NCBI GenBank assembly: GCA_002327405.1
Contig: DCVO01000025.1
Coordinates: 1,051-16,874 of the forward strand
Source of the DNA: Thiobacillus sp. UBA2186
Lineage (GTDB): Bacteria > Pseudomonadota > Gammaproteobacteria > Burkholderiales > Thiobacillaceae
Reading direction: 5' to 3'
DNA: 15,824 nucleotides
A program made the position numbers and the translations under genes. Below are positions 1-6,942 of the stretch, piece after piece. Numbering within the stretch: the first letter of the stretch is position 1; each line of letters starts with the position of its first letter. Under the pieces are notes generated by a model. That model made no database searches, was not told where the DNA came from, and saw only the letters and a list, made by a program, of their open reading frames with translations.

Positions 1-117
<117 letters not shown>

Positions 118-141
118 TTTGCTTCCTAAGTTTGCTTGCTA

Positions 142-247
142 CACCCTCTCCCTTTGGGAGAGGGTGCCCGAAGGGCGGGTGTGGGAGGTGCTTAAACTGA
201 ATAATTGCTTGCCCTCACCCCTGGCCCCTCTCCCCGAGGGAGAGGGG
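142..247. repeat. Pair of inverted REP-like palindromes between dnaN and gyrB
   Basis: Two strong hairpins lie here in opposite orientation. The first (142-166) has an 11-bp perfect stem, CACCCTCTCCC, with a TTT loop; the second (225-247) has a 10-bp perfect stem, CCCCTCTCCC, with a CGA loop. A small GCCC-GAA-GGGC hairpin (166-176) follows the first. CCCTCACCCC-type text flanks the second, while GGGCGGGTGTGGG text flanks the first, so the two read as inverted copies of one unit. This looks like the CCCTCTCCC/GGGAGAGGG family of repetitive extragenic palindromes dispersed in many proteobacterial genomes. On the minus strand they fall between the dnaN stop and the gyrB start and may stabilise or end the dnaN transcript. 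No clear U-tract is present, so I do not call an intrinsic terminator. Confidence 0.75.
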
Positions 248-253
248 GAAAAA

Positions 254-1357
254 TCAAATGCGCATGGGCATGACGACGTACTTGAAGCCGGGTTCGGAAT
301 CGGTCGTCAGCAGCATGCTGCTGTTGGGATCGGAAAACGCCAGGTTCACCTCGTCCGCAGACAGGGCGTTCAATCCATCCTGTAAATAGGTGACGTTGAA
401 GCCGATGTCGATCGGGTCGGAATCGTACTTGGCTTCGATTTCTTCCTGGGCTTCTTCCTGCTCGTTGTTGTTGCACACCACGGTCAGGGCATTGGCGCTC
501 ATCACCAGGCGCACGCCGCGGAATTTCTCGTTGGACAGGATCGCTGCGCGCTGCAGCGCCTGGCCCGCCTGCTGGCGGTTGACCACCAGTTTCTTGTCGT
601 GGCCCACCGGAATCACGCGCTGATAATCGGGGAACTTGCCGTCGACGATCTTGGATACCAGTTTGGTGCCGCCCAGTTCGATGGTGACCTGGTTCTCGCC
701 TACGCGCAGGGTGACCGGCTCGTCGCTGTCCTGCAGCAGCTTGACCAGCTCGACGATGGTCTTGCGAGGGATGATGACTTCCCTCTGCGGACCGGCCTTG
801 TCTAGTATCGTTTCGGCCAGCGACAGACGATGACCGTCGGTGGAGACGACGCGCAAGGTGGCGCCGTCCAGCACCAGCAGCATGCCGTTCAGGTAATAGC
901 GTATGTCCTGCTGCGCCATGGCGAATTGCACCAGCTGCAACAGATGCTTCAACGTCTTCTGCGGCAGGCTGACTTCGCCCGCCACGCCGGCGCCGGTTTC
1001 CATGCGCGGGAAATCCGCGGCCGGCAGGGTCTGCAGGGTGAACTTGGATTTTCCTGCCTTGACTTCGAGCTGGCTGTCCTTGCTGTCCAGCTTGAGCTTG
1101 GCGTCTTCCGGCAGCGCCCTGACGATATCGAACAGCTTGCGCGCGGCCACGGTAATGGCGAAATCCTCGCCGGCCTTGCCTGCCAGGCTGGTGCTGACCT
1201 GCAATTCGAGATCAGTTGCCAGCAGGGTCAGCTGATCGCCCTGTTTCTGCAACAGCACATTGGAAAGTATGGGCAGCGTATGCCGTTTTTCGACGACGCC
1301 CACCGTGGCAGCAAGCGGGGCGAGCAGACTGTTGCGTTCTGTTTCCAGCAGTACCAT
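254..1357 (-). CDS. dnaN: DNA polymerase III beta sliding clamp
   Basis: DnaN forms the dimeric ring that tethers DNA polymerase III to DNA and serves as the docking platform for Hda, MutS/MutL and other polymerases. The 367-residue product matches the family along its whole length. It has HTLPILSNVLLQ near residue 27, the clamp signature TLPAADFPRM near 110, QDIRYYLNGMLL near 150, VVSTDGHRLSLAE near 170, AAILSNEKFRGVRL near 272, and the conserved C-terminal YVVMPMR involved in binding clamp partners. The ATG at 1357 is preceded by AAGGAA about 10 bases upstream. It follows dnaA on the same strand across a 192-bp gap that may contain the origin, so it probably has its own promoter there. The length is normal and nothing is missing. 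Confidence 0.98.
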   Translation of the reverse strand: MVLLETERNSLLAPLAATVGVVEKRHTLPILSNVLLQKQGDQLTLLATDLELQVSTSLAGKAGEDFAITVAARKLFDIVRALPEDAKLKLDSKDSQLEVKAGKSKFTLQTLPAADFPRMETGAGVAGEVSLPQKTLKHLLQLVQFAMAQQDIRYYLNGMLLVLDGATLRVVSTDGHRLSLAETILDKAGPQREVIIPRKTIVELVKLLQDSDEPVTLRVGENQVTIELGGTKLVSKIVDGKFPDYQRVIPVGHDKKLVVNRQQAGQALQRAAILSNEKFRGVRLVMSANALTVVCNNNEQEEAQEEIEAKYDSDPIDIGFNVTYLQDGLNALSADEVNLAFSDPNSSMLLTTDSEPGFKYVVMPMRI

Positions 1358-1549
1358 GTTTATATATTCCTTGTGTTCGTTGTTTGGTGGACGGGGATTT
1401 CCTGTATAAGCCCGGCAGATCCATCAGCCGCGCTGTTCTCGGCCAGGGTAAAGCCTGTGGGTAAGTCCAATGCCGGCTGTGCAAACATGTGGATCGTTTC
1501 AGCTGCCGCAGGATTTGTTCTCGTCTTGTGCATAGTTATTCAAACTTTG
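1358..1549. other. oriC: Candidate chromosomal replication origin (oriC), dnaA-dnaN intergenic region
   Basis: This 192-bp gap between dnaA and dnaN holds four DnaA-box-like 9-mers in the same orientation: TGTGGGTAA (1456-1464), TGTGCAAAC (1478-1486), TGTGGATCG (1488-1496) and TGTGCATAG (1527-1535). The first and last are one mismatch from the TTWTNCACA consensus read on the minus strand; the middle two keep the TGTGNA half. AT-rich stretches lie at both ends (around 1358-1370 and 1534-1556) and could be an unwinding element. Origins lie next to dnaA in most bacteria. The competing site is the dnaA-rpmH gap, which has a single perfect box. A dnaN promoter is also expected here, but I could not pick one confidently. 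Confidence 0.5.
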
Positions 1550-2914
1550 TTAACTGGTCAGCGTCTGCAGCAGAACCAGGTAGTCACGGCTGATGCTTTG
1601 TTCCTGCTCGCGCAGTTCGGCTACCTTGCGACAGGCGTGCAGCACCGTGGTGTGGTCGCGGCCGCCGAAGGAGTCGCCGATCTCGGGCAGCGACAGCGGC
1701 GTGAGTTCCTTGGCCAGTGCCATGGCGATCTGGCGCGGGCGCGCCAGGTTGCGGGTGCGCTTTTTCGAGTACATGTCGGCGACCTTGATCTTGTAGAAGT
1801 CGGCCACGGTTTTCTGGATGTTCTCGATCGACACCTGCTTGTGGGCCGAGGCGATGAGGTCGCGCAGCGCATCCTTGACCAGGTTGACGGTAATGGGCTT
1901 GTCGCTGAACTTGGCGTAGGCCACTACCCGTTTCAATGCGCCTTCCAGTTCGCGCACGTTGGAGCGCACCTGCTTGGCGATGAAGAAGGCGATGTCCTCG
2001 TCGAGTTCAATGCCATCGATTTGAGCCTTCTTCTGCAGGATGGCGACGCGCATTTCCAGCTCCGGCGGCTCGATCGCCACGGTCAGCCCCCAGGCGAAAC
2101 GCGATTTAAGGCGATCCTCGATGCCGGACAGGTCTTTCGGGAAGGTATCGCTGGTAATGACGATCTGTTTCTTGTTCTCGATCAGCGCGTTGAAGACATA
2201 GAAGAATTCTTCCTGGGTGCGGTCCTTCTGGGCGAAGAACTGGATGTCGTCCACCAGCAGCACGTCCAGCGTCAGGTAGTGCTTCTTGAAGTCCTCGAAA
2301 TTGCGGTGCCGATACGCCTTCACCATGTCGTTCACGTAGTCGTTGGCATGGATGTAGCTGATGCGCGCGGCCGGGCTGGCCAGGCGGATCTGGTTGCCGA
2401 TGGCAAGCAAGAGGTGGGTCTTGCCCAGGCCCACGCCGCCGTAGATGAACATCGGGTTGTAGGCCTGGCCGGGGTTTTCCGCCACCTGCATGGCGGCCGC
2501 CCTTGCCAGTTGGTTGGCGCGGCCGCTGACGAAGTTGTCGAAGGTGAACTGAGGATTGGTGCGCAACCTGGAGGGAGTGATTTCCTCGGCAACGGGGGCG
2601 GAGGAAACCATAATGCCGGTTTGCGAAGGCGCAGAAATCGGAGGGGAAGACGAGCGCGGCTGCAGGGAGAACTCCAACGGCTTGGCGGCGCCATAATGGT
2701 TTTGCGCCCATTCCTCGATACGGATGGAAAATTTATCGCGCACCCAGTCCAGGATGAAACGGTTGGGTGCGGAGATTTTCAGCCCGTTTTCGTTTTCCTG
2801 GCAGGACAAGGGCTTGATCCAGGTGTTGAACTGTTGCGGGGTCAGCTCCACGCGCAGGCGATCGAGGCAGGTTTCCCAGAAGCCGTCGAATGAAGAGGAA
2901 GAAGCAGTGGCCAT
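1550..2914 (-). CDS. dnaA: Chromosomal replication initiator protein DnaA
   Basis: DnaA is the AAA+ ATPase that binds DnaA boxes, melts oriC and loads the DnaB helicase. The 454-residue product has all four domains. Domain I (about 1-85) includes FWETCLDRL and QQFNTWI. It is followed by a short variable linker rich in Ser and Pro. The AAA+ core has Walker A GGVGLGKT at 159-166, Walker B LLVDD at 219-223, the RTQEEFF element near 232, sensor 1 TSD at 254-256 and sensor 2 NVRELEGAL near 319. The C-terminal DNA-binding helix-turn-helix has the signature GGRDHTTVLHACRKV at 417-431. An in-frame stop lies four codons before the ATG, which limits the start; no good ribosome-binding site is visible. 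The promoter region overlaps a perfect DnaA box, suggesting autoregulation. Confidence 0.98.
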   Translation of the reverse strand: MATASSSSFDGFWETCLDRLRVELTPQQFNTWIKPLSCQENENGLKISAPNRFILDWVRDKFSIRIEEWAQNHYGAAKPLEFSLQPRSSSPPISAPSQTGIMVSSAPVAEEITPSRLRTNPQFTFDNFVSGRANQLARAAAMQVAENPGQAYNPMFIYGGVGLGKTHLLLAIGNQIRLASPAARISYIHANDYVNDMVKAYRHRNFEDFKKHYLTLDVLLVDDIQFFAQKDRTQEEFFYVFNALIENKKQIVITSDTFPKDLSGIEDRLKSRFAWGLTVAIEPPELEMRVAILQKKAQIDGIELDEDIAFFIAKQVRSNVRELEGALKRVVAYAKFSDKPITVNLVKDALRDLIASAHKQVSIENIQKTVADFYKIKVADMYSKKRTRNLARPRQIAMALAKELTPLSLPEIGDSFGGRDHTTVLHACRKVAELREQEQSISRDYLVLLQTLTS

Positions 2915-2957
2915 GCGTTGGAATTATGGTTTTGGGGGGGCGCTAAAACAAAGGAGG

Positions 2958-2988
2958 ATTCTACCCTGATCGGGCAGACTTATCCACA
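2958..2988 (-). promoter_or_regulatory. dnaA promoter overlapped by a perfect DnaA box
   Basis: On the minus strand a -35-like TGGATA (2986-2981) is followed after exactly 17 bases by the -10-like TAGAAT (2963-2958), which would start transcription about 37 bases before the dnaA ATG. The exact consensus DnaA box TTATCCACA (2980-2988, plus-strand reading) covers the whole -35. DnaA repressing its own promoter through such a box is well known in other bacteria; its operation here is inferred from the overlap. Confidence 0.6.
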
Positions 2989-3009
2989 GGCGGGGAGAGT
3001 AAGCACGCC

Positions 3010-3039
3010 TTGACAGCAGGGGGAGTAGGGGCGTCTAAT
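3010..3039 (+). promoter_or_regulatory. rpmH operon promoter
   Basis: A perfect -35 TTGACA (3010-3015) and a -10 TCTAAT (3034-3039, five of six matches) are separated by 18 bases. Transcription would start near 3046, leaving a leader of about 45 bases before rpmH. The leader contains a small stem (GGGCTT 3054-3059 with AAGTCC 3063-3068, TTT loop). This sigma70-type promoter faces away from the dnaA promoter and probably drives rpmH-rnpA-yidD and possibly the genes beyond. Confidence 0.65.
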
Positions 3040-3091
3040 ATACGGTTTTTTCTGGGCTTTTTAAGTCCAATCATTAGCAAAGGCAGCAAAA

Positions 3092-3226
3092 ATGAAACGT
3101 ACCTACCAGCCTTCCGTTACCCGCCGCAAGCGCACCCACGGTTTCCGCGTGCGCATGAAGACCCGCGGCGGCCGCGCCGTGATCAATGCGCGCCGCGCCA
3201 AGGGCCGTCATCGTCTGGCAGTTTGA
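3092..3226 (+). CDS. rpmH: 50S ribosomal protein L34
   Basis: L34 is a small, very basic protein of the large ribosomal subunit. The 44-residue product starts MKRTYQPSVTRRKRTHGF and ends GRHRLAV. The family hallmarks KRTYQPS, R-x-HGFR-x-RM-x-T-x-GGR and the basic tail are all present at normal length. The ATG is preceded by a modest AAGG motif and by a good sigma70 promoter. Its stop codon (TGA, 3224-3226) overlaps the most likely TTG start of rnpA, so the two are probably translationally coupled. It is divergent from dnaA, as in many bacterial chromosomes. Confidence 0.98.
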   Translation: MKRTYQPSVTRRKRTHGFRVRMKTRGGRAVINARRAKGRHRLAV

Positions 3227-3618
3227 TTTTACTCAGCAAGCCTCAGGGTTTGTCCGGCGGACTGGGTTTTTCCCGCCGCCAGCGCTTGTTGAAGGCGGCG
3301 GAATACGAGGCGGTGTTCGCGCATCGTTGCGCGGTGCGTACGGCGTATTTCCAGGTCATGGCGAAACCCAATGAGCTGGGCCATGCGCGGCTGGGCATGA
3401 TCGTATCCAAACGCCTGTTTCCGCATGCCGTTGACCGCAACCGCGTGCGCCGCCGCATCCGCGAGGCGTTCAGACAGATGGCGGCAGGCCTGCCGGCGCT
3501 GGACCTGGTCGTACGCCTGTTGGCGGTACCCGACAAGAACACGCCGCGCGAGGAACAAAGCCGGGACCTGCTGGGCGCATTGGAAAAGGCGACAAGCAAA
3601 TGTTCTCCCGCCTGCTGA
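3223..3618 (+). CDS. rnpA: Ribonuclease P protein component
   Basis: RnpA is the protein cofactor of RNase P, which matures the 5' ends of tRNAs. The family core is clear: FSRRQRLLKAAEYEAVF near the start, then LGMIVSKRLFPHAVDRNRVRRRIREAFR, which contains the RNR signature, and a DLVVRLLA strand. No ATG fits the reading frame at the expected start. I chose the TTG at 3223, which overlaps the rpmH stop and gives 131 residues; TTG at 3250 (122 residues) is the main alternative. The last 19 bases overlap yidD. The function is certain and the exact start is not. Confidence 0.93.
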   Translation: MILLSKPQGLSGGLGFSRRQRLLKAAEYEAVFAHRCAVRTAYFQVMAKPNELGHARLGMIVSKRLFPHAVDRNRVRRRIREAFRQMAAGLPALDLVVRLLAVPDKNTPREEQSRDLLGALEKATSKCSPAC

Positions 3619-3812
3619 TCCTGCTGGTGCGGTTTTATCAATATGCCATCAGCCCGCTGACGCCGCCCAGCTGCCGTTATTTGCCAAGCTGCTCGGAGTA
3701 CACCCTGGAGGCCTTGCGCAAGCACGGCGCCATCAAGGGCGGCTGGCTGGCCATCAAGCGTATCGGCCGCTGCCGGCCGGGCTGTCCGGGCGGGCACGAT
3801 CCGGTGCCGTAA
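3600..3812 (+). CDS. yidD: Membrane protein insertion efficiency factor YidD
   Basis: YidD is a small membrane-associated protein that assists YidC-dependent insertion of inner-membrane proteins. The 70-residue product contains the full family signature: LLVRFYQYAISPL near residue 8, then PSCRYLPSCSEYTLEAL at about 23-39 with two conserved cysteines, then KHGAIKGGWLAIKRIGRCRPG and PGGHDPVP with the conserved C-terminal cysteines. The ATG lies inside the end of rnpA (19-base overlap), the usual arrangement for this gene. yidC follows 47 bases later. The TAA stop sits within a 16-bp perfect palindrome. Confidence 0.96.
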   Translation: MFSRLLILLVRFYQYAISPLTPPSCRYLPSCSEYTLEALRKHGAIKGGWLAIKRIGRCRPGCPGGHDPVP

Positions 3813-3821
3813 TATTACGGC
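3806..3821. repeat. 16-bp perfect palindrome at the yidD stop
   Basis: GCCGTAATATTACGGC reads identically on both strands. It spans the yidD stop codon (TAA, 3810-3812) and lies 38 bases upstream of the yidC ATG. No T-tract follows, so it is not an obvious terminator. It could be a dyad operator, a small hairpin or chance. Confidence 0.5.
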
Positions 3822-3859
3822 TGTTACGATAGAAGCATCCCAGAGCGAACTGCATAATC

Positions 3860-5506
3860 ATGGATACCCAACGTCTGATTCTTTTTGTCGTGTTCTCCTT
3901 CTCCCTGCTGCTGCTGTGGGAAGCCTGGCAAACCAAGGATCAGGTGCCGCAATCCGCCGTGCCAGCCGAACAAACCGCCAAACAAGCGGCGGACGGGATT
4001 CCTGCGGCCACGCCGGTAAAAGCGGGACAGCCCGCGGCGCAGCAGCAGGCGCCGCAAGCCAAGTCCATCGCGACCGGCGCGCGCGCCATCGTCGAGACCG
4101 ATGTCTATAAAGCCGAGATCGACGCCAATGGCGGCGACTTGCGCAAGCTGGCGCTCGTTGGCTATCACGAGCTGGACGACGTCAACAAGATCCTGGTGCT
4201 GTTGAACGACAACGCATCCGCGCCCTACGTTGTGCAAAACGGCTTGTTGTGGGGATTGCCCACGCATAAAGACGTTTTCCAGCTGACTCCGGGCGTCTAT
4301 AAATTGAGCGGCGACACGCTGGCCATCCCGATGACATGGCGCAATGCGGAAACCGGCCTGGCGGTGGAAAAGACCTATGTCTTCCGCCGCGGCAGCTACG
4401 AAATCGAGCTGATCCAGAAAATCACCAATGGCGGCAGCGAGCCGGTGCAACTGGAAAGCTACGGCCAACTGGTACGCCACGACCGTGCGCCGGCAGGCGA
4501 GTCCAAGTTCCTCTACACCTTCACCGGCCCGGTGGTTTACACCGAGGCAGCCAAGTTCCAGAAGATCAAGTTCGAGGACATTGCCGAAGGCGACGCCGAG
4601 TTCCAGAAATCCGCCAAGGACGGCTGGGTCGGCATGCTCCAGCACCATTTCGTCGCAGCCTGGTTGCCCAAGGCCGGCGAGGCGCGCACCTATTATGCGG
4701 ACAAGCTGGGGGGGGGCCTCTATTCCGCCGGCTACAAGCAGCCGCACGGCACGCTGGCACCGGGGCAGACCGTTTCCCTGACGACCAGGCTGTACGCCGG
4801 CCCGCAGATCCAGAAGGCGCTGGAAGCGGCCGCGCCCGGCCTCGATCTGACCCGCGATTACGGCTGGCTCACCCCGATTTCCGCGCCCATGTTCTGGGCG
4901 ATCGACAAAATCCACGGTTTCGTCGGCAACTGGGGCTGGGCCATCGTGATCTTCACGGTGCTGCTGAAACTGGCGCTCTATCCCCTCTCTGCTTCGGGAT
5001 ACAAGGGCATGGCGCAGATGCGCGCCCTGGCCCCGCGCCTGCAGAAAATGAAGGAAATGTACGGCGACGACCGCCAGAAGCTGCACCAGGCCATGGCGGA
5101 TCTGTACAAGAAGGAGAAGGTGAATCCGCTCGGCGGCTGCATGCCCATACTGCTGCAGATCCCCGTGTTCATCGCCCTCTATTACGTGCTGATCGCGGCG
5201 GTGGAATTGCGCGGCGCGCCCTGGCTGGGCTGGATTACCGACTTGTCCGCGCCGGATCCTTTCTACGTGCTGCCGATTTTGATGGGCATTACTTCCATCA
5301 TCCAGGTCAAGCTCAATCCCACGCCGCCCGATCCCATGCAGGCCAAGATCATGATGGCCATGCCCATCGTGTTTTCCGTGATGTTCATCTTCTTCGCTTC
5401 CGGCCTGGTGCTCTACTGGCTGATCAACAACATCCTGTCGATTACCCAGCAGTGGGTGATGAACAAGAAATACGGCGGCGCAAATACCGCCCATGCCAAT
5501 AAGTAA
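3860..5506 (+). CDS. yidC: Membrane protein insertase YidC
   Basis: YidC inserts and folds inner-membrane proteins, alone or with the Sec translocon. At 548 residues it has the typical Gram-negative length. It has an N-terminal transmembrane segment (about residues 6-21, LILFVVFSFSLLLL), a Pro/Gln/Ala-rich linker, the large periplasmic P1 domain (about 75-335), and the conserved C-terminal core. The core begins near PISAPMFWAIDKIHGF, followed by transmembrane helices near 354-372, 424-445, 465-482 and 500-525. The coiled cytoplasmic hairpin (GMAQMRALAPRLQKMKEMYG) and LGGCMPILLQIPVFIALY are well preserved. The ATG at 3860 gives the expected MDTQRLILF start. The stop overlaps the mnmE start by 14 bases. 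A run of nine Gs (4708-4716) lies within the P1 domain codons. Confidence 0.98.
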   Translation: MDTQRLILFVVFSFSLLLLWEAWQTKDQVPQSAVPAEQTAKQAADGIPAATPVKAGQPAAQQQAPQAKSIATGARAIVETDVYKAEIDANGGDLRKLALVGYHELDDVNKILVLLNDNASAPYVVQNGLLWGLPTHKDVFQLTPGVYKLSGDTLAIPMTWRNAETGLAVEKTYVFRRGSYEIELIQKITNGGSEPVQLESYGQLVRHDRAPAGESKFLYTFTGPVVYTEAAKFQKIKFEDIAEGDAEFQKSAKDGWVGMLQHHFVAAWLPKAGEARTYYADKLGGGLYSAGYKQPHGTLAPGQTVSLTTRLYAGPQIQKALEAAAPGLDLTRDYGWLTPISAPMFWAIDKIHGFVGNWGWAIVIFTVLLKLALYPLSASGYKGMAQMRALAPRLQKMKEMYGDDRQKLHQAMADLYKKEKVNPLGGCMPILLQIPVFIALYYVLIAAVELRGAPWLGWITDLSAPDPFYVLPILMGITSIIQVKLNPTPPDPMQAKIMMAMPIVFSVMFIFFASGLVLYWLINNILSITQQWVMNKKYGGANTAHANK

Positions 5507-6833
5507 TGCCGACCTGATCTGCGCCATCGCCACCCCGCCGGGCCGGGGCGGCATCGGCGTGGTGCGGGTGTCGGGCGGCGATCTTGCTGACCTTGCCGTG
5601 GGCCTGATCGGCAAACCGCCGAAGCCGCGTTACGCGACCTACTGCAGTTTTTTCGATGCAAACGGGCTACCCATCGACCAGGGAATCGCCCTGTATTTCC
5701 CTGCGCCGAATTCGTTCACCGGCGAGCACGTGCTGGAACTGCAAGGCCACGGCGGCCCGGCCGTGATGCAGGCGCTGCTGGCCCGTTGTATCGAGCTGGG
5801 TGCGCGCCTGGCCGGACCCGGCGAATTCACCTATCGGGCGTTTCTAAACGGCAAGCTGGATTTGGCGCAGGCGGAAAGCGTGGCCGATTTGATCGATGCC
5901 TCATCCATCGAGGCCGCACGTTCGGCGTTGCATTCCCTGTCCGGAGAATTCTCGCGCCGGATAGGGGCCATGCAGTCGCGCCTGACCGAACTGCGCATGC
6001 GGGTGGAAGCCAGCCTGGATTTTCCCGAAGAAGAAGACGTGGTCGAGGCGGAGCAGGCAAAAGTGCGCGCCGGCATCGACGAGACCCTGCAGGAGCTCGC
6101 CGCGGTGCTGTCGGCGGCACGGCAGGGCGCGCTGTTGCGCGACGGCGTTCAGGTGGCGCTGATCGGCCAGCCCAATGTCGGCAAGTCCAGCCTGATGAAC
6201 GCCCTGTCCGGACAGGAGGTGGCCATCGTCACCGACATCGCCGGCACCACGCGCGATGCGCTGCGCGAGGAGATCCATATCGAGGGCGTGAGCTTCCACC
6301 TCGTCGATACGGCGGGCTTGCGCGAAACCGCAGACACGGTCGAGCAGATGGGCATCGCCCGCACCTGGGCGGCGGTGGAAAAATCCGGCATCGCGCTGTT
6401 GCTGGTGGACAGCCAACACGGCCTGGGGGAAGCGGAGCGCGCCATCATTGCGCGCCTGCCGCAAGGCGTTACCCGCATCACCGTGCACAACAAAATCGAC
6501 CTTTCCCGGGAGAGCCCGCGGCAGGGGGCCGGCCCGGAAATCTGGCTTTCCGCAAAAACCGGCGCCGGCATCGATCTGTTGCGCGCCGAACTGCTTCGCA
6601 CTGCCGGATGGCAGCCTGCCGGAGAAGGTGGTTTCATGGCGCGGCAGCGGCATCTGGATGCGCTCGCGCGCACGCGGGCCCGGCTTCAGGCCGCACAGGC
6701 CTCGTCCGGCCAGCTCGAGCTGCAGGCGGAAGAGCTGCGCCTGGCTCAGGAGGCCTTGTCGGAAATCACCGGCGAGTTCACCCCAGACGATTTGCTGGGC
6801 GAGATATTCGGCCGCTTCTGCATCGGCAAGTGA
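5493..6833 (+). CDS. mnmE: tRNA modification GTPase MnmE
   Basis: MnmE works with MnmG to install the 5-carboxymethylaminomethyl group on wobble uridine-34 of certain tRNAs. The 446-residue product has the N-terminal folate-binding domain (ICAIATPPGRGGIGVVRVSG near residue 9; PGEFTYRAFLNGKLDLAQAE near 109), a helical domain, and an inserted G domain. The G domain has the P-loop GQPNVGKS at 225-232, TDIAGTTRD near 249, DTAGLRE near 271 and NKID. The C-terminus is the catalytic FCIGK. The partner gene mnmG lies at the right end of this window, about 8 kb away, with accessory genes between. The start overlaps the end of yidC by 14 bases, so the two are probably co-transcribed. The stop TGA is also the first bases of an inverted-repeat element. 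Confidence 0.98.
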   Translation: MPISNADLICAIATPPGRGGIGVVRVSGGDLADLAVGLIGKPPKPRYATYCSFFDANGLPIDQGIALYFPAPNSFTGEHVLELQGHGGPAVMQALLARCIELGARLAGPGEFTYRAFLNGKLDLAQAESVADLIDASSIEAARSALHSLSGEFSRRIGAMQSRLTELRMRVEASLDFPEEEDVVEAEQAKVRAGIDETLQELAAVLSAARQGALLRDGVQVALIGQPNVGKSSLMNALSGQEVAIVTDIAGTTRDALREEIHIEGVSFHLVDTAGLRETADTVEQMGIARTWAAVEKSGIALLLVDSQHGLGEAERAIIARLPQGVTRITVHNKIDLSRESPRQGAGPEIWLSAKTGAGIDLLRAELLRTAGWQPAGEGGFMARQRHLDALARTRARLQAAQASSGQLELQAEELRLAQEALSEITGEFTPDDLLGEIFGRFCIGK

Positions 6834-6937
6834 TTCCGTTTCCAAACCAACGATGACTTTGTCGACTTCGCCTTGCCGCATTGGCCATACTGTCTGCGTC
6901 GTGTCTTCGCGTCATCATTGATTTGGAAAGGGAATCA
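6831..6937. repeat. Imperfect 27-bp terminal inverted repeat element (about 107 bp)
   Basis: The arm at 6831-6857 and the reverse complement of 6911-6937 match at 24 of 27 positions, separated by 53 bases. The left arm begins TGATTCC and ends GATGAC; the right arm begins GTCATC and ends GGAATCA. Two of the three mismatches would be G-U pairs in a minus-strand transcript. The element fills the gap between the convergent mnmE and sulfotransferase genes. No U-tract follows on either strand, so it is not a standard terminator, and I see no clear target-site duplication. A MITE-like element or a long structured RNA hairpin are the main options. Confidence 0.6.
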
Positions 6938-6942
6938 AAAAC

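Noticed and set aside
830..2893. Long plus-strand open frame (687 codons) across dnaN and dnaA
   Set aside because: It is antisense to two unmistakable genes, runs through the candidate origin, has no recognisable domain and its low-complexity His/Arg/Gln-rich translation is typical of the reverse strand of G+C-rich genes.
2934..2940. Seven-G run in the dnaA leader
   Set aside because: A homopolymer in a leader with no other signal; could be chance or a sequencing-sensitive spot.
3824..5614. Long minus-strand open frame (596 codons) opposite yidC
   Set aside because: Antisense to yidC and the start of mnmE, with a shadow-like composition and no motif.
5727..5732. Other CACGTG hexamers (for example in mnmE and near 14000) as extra parS sites
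   Set aside because: They lack the flanking GTTT...AAAC arms required for ParB binding.
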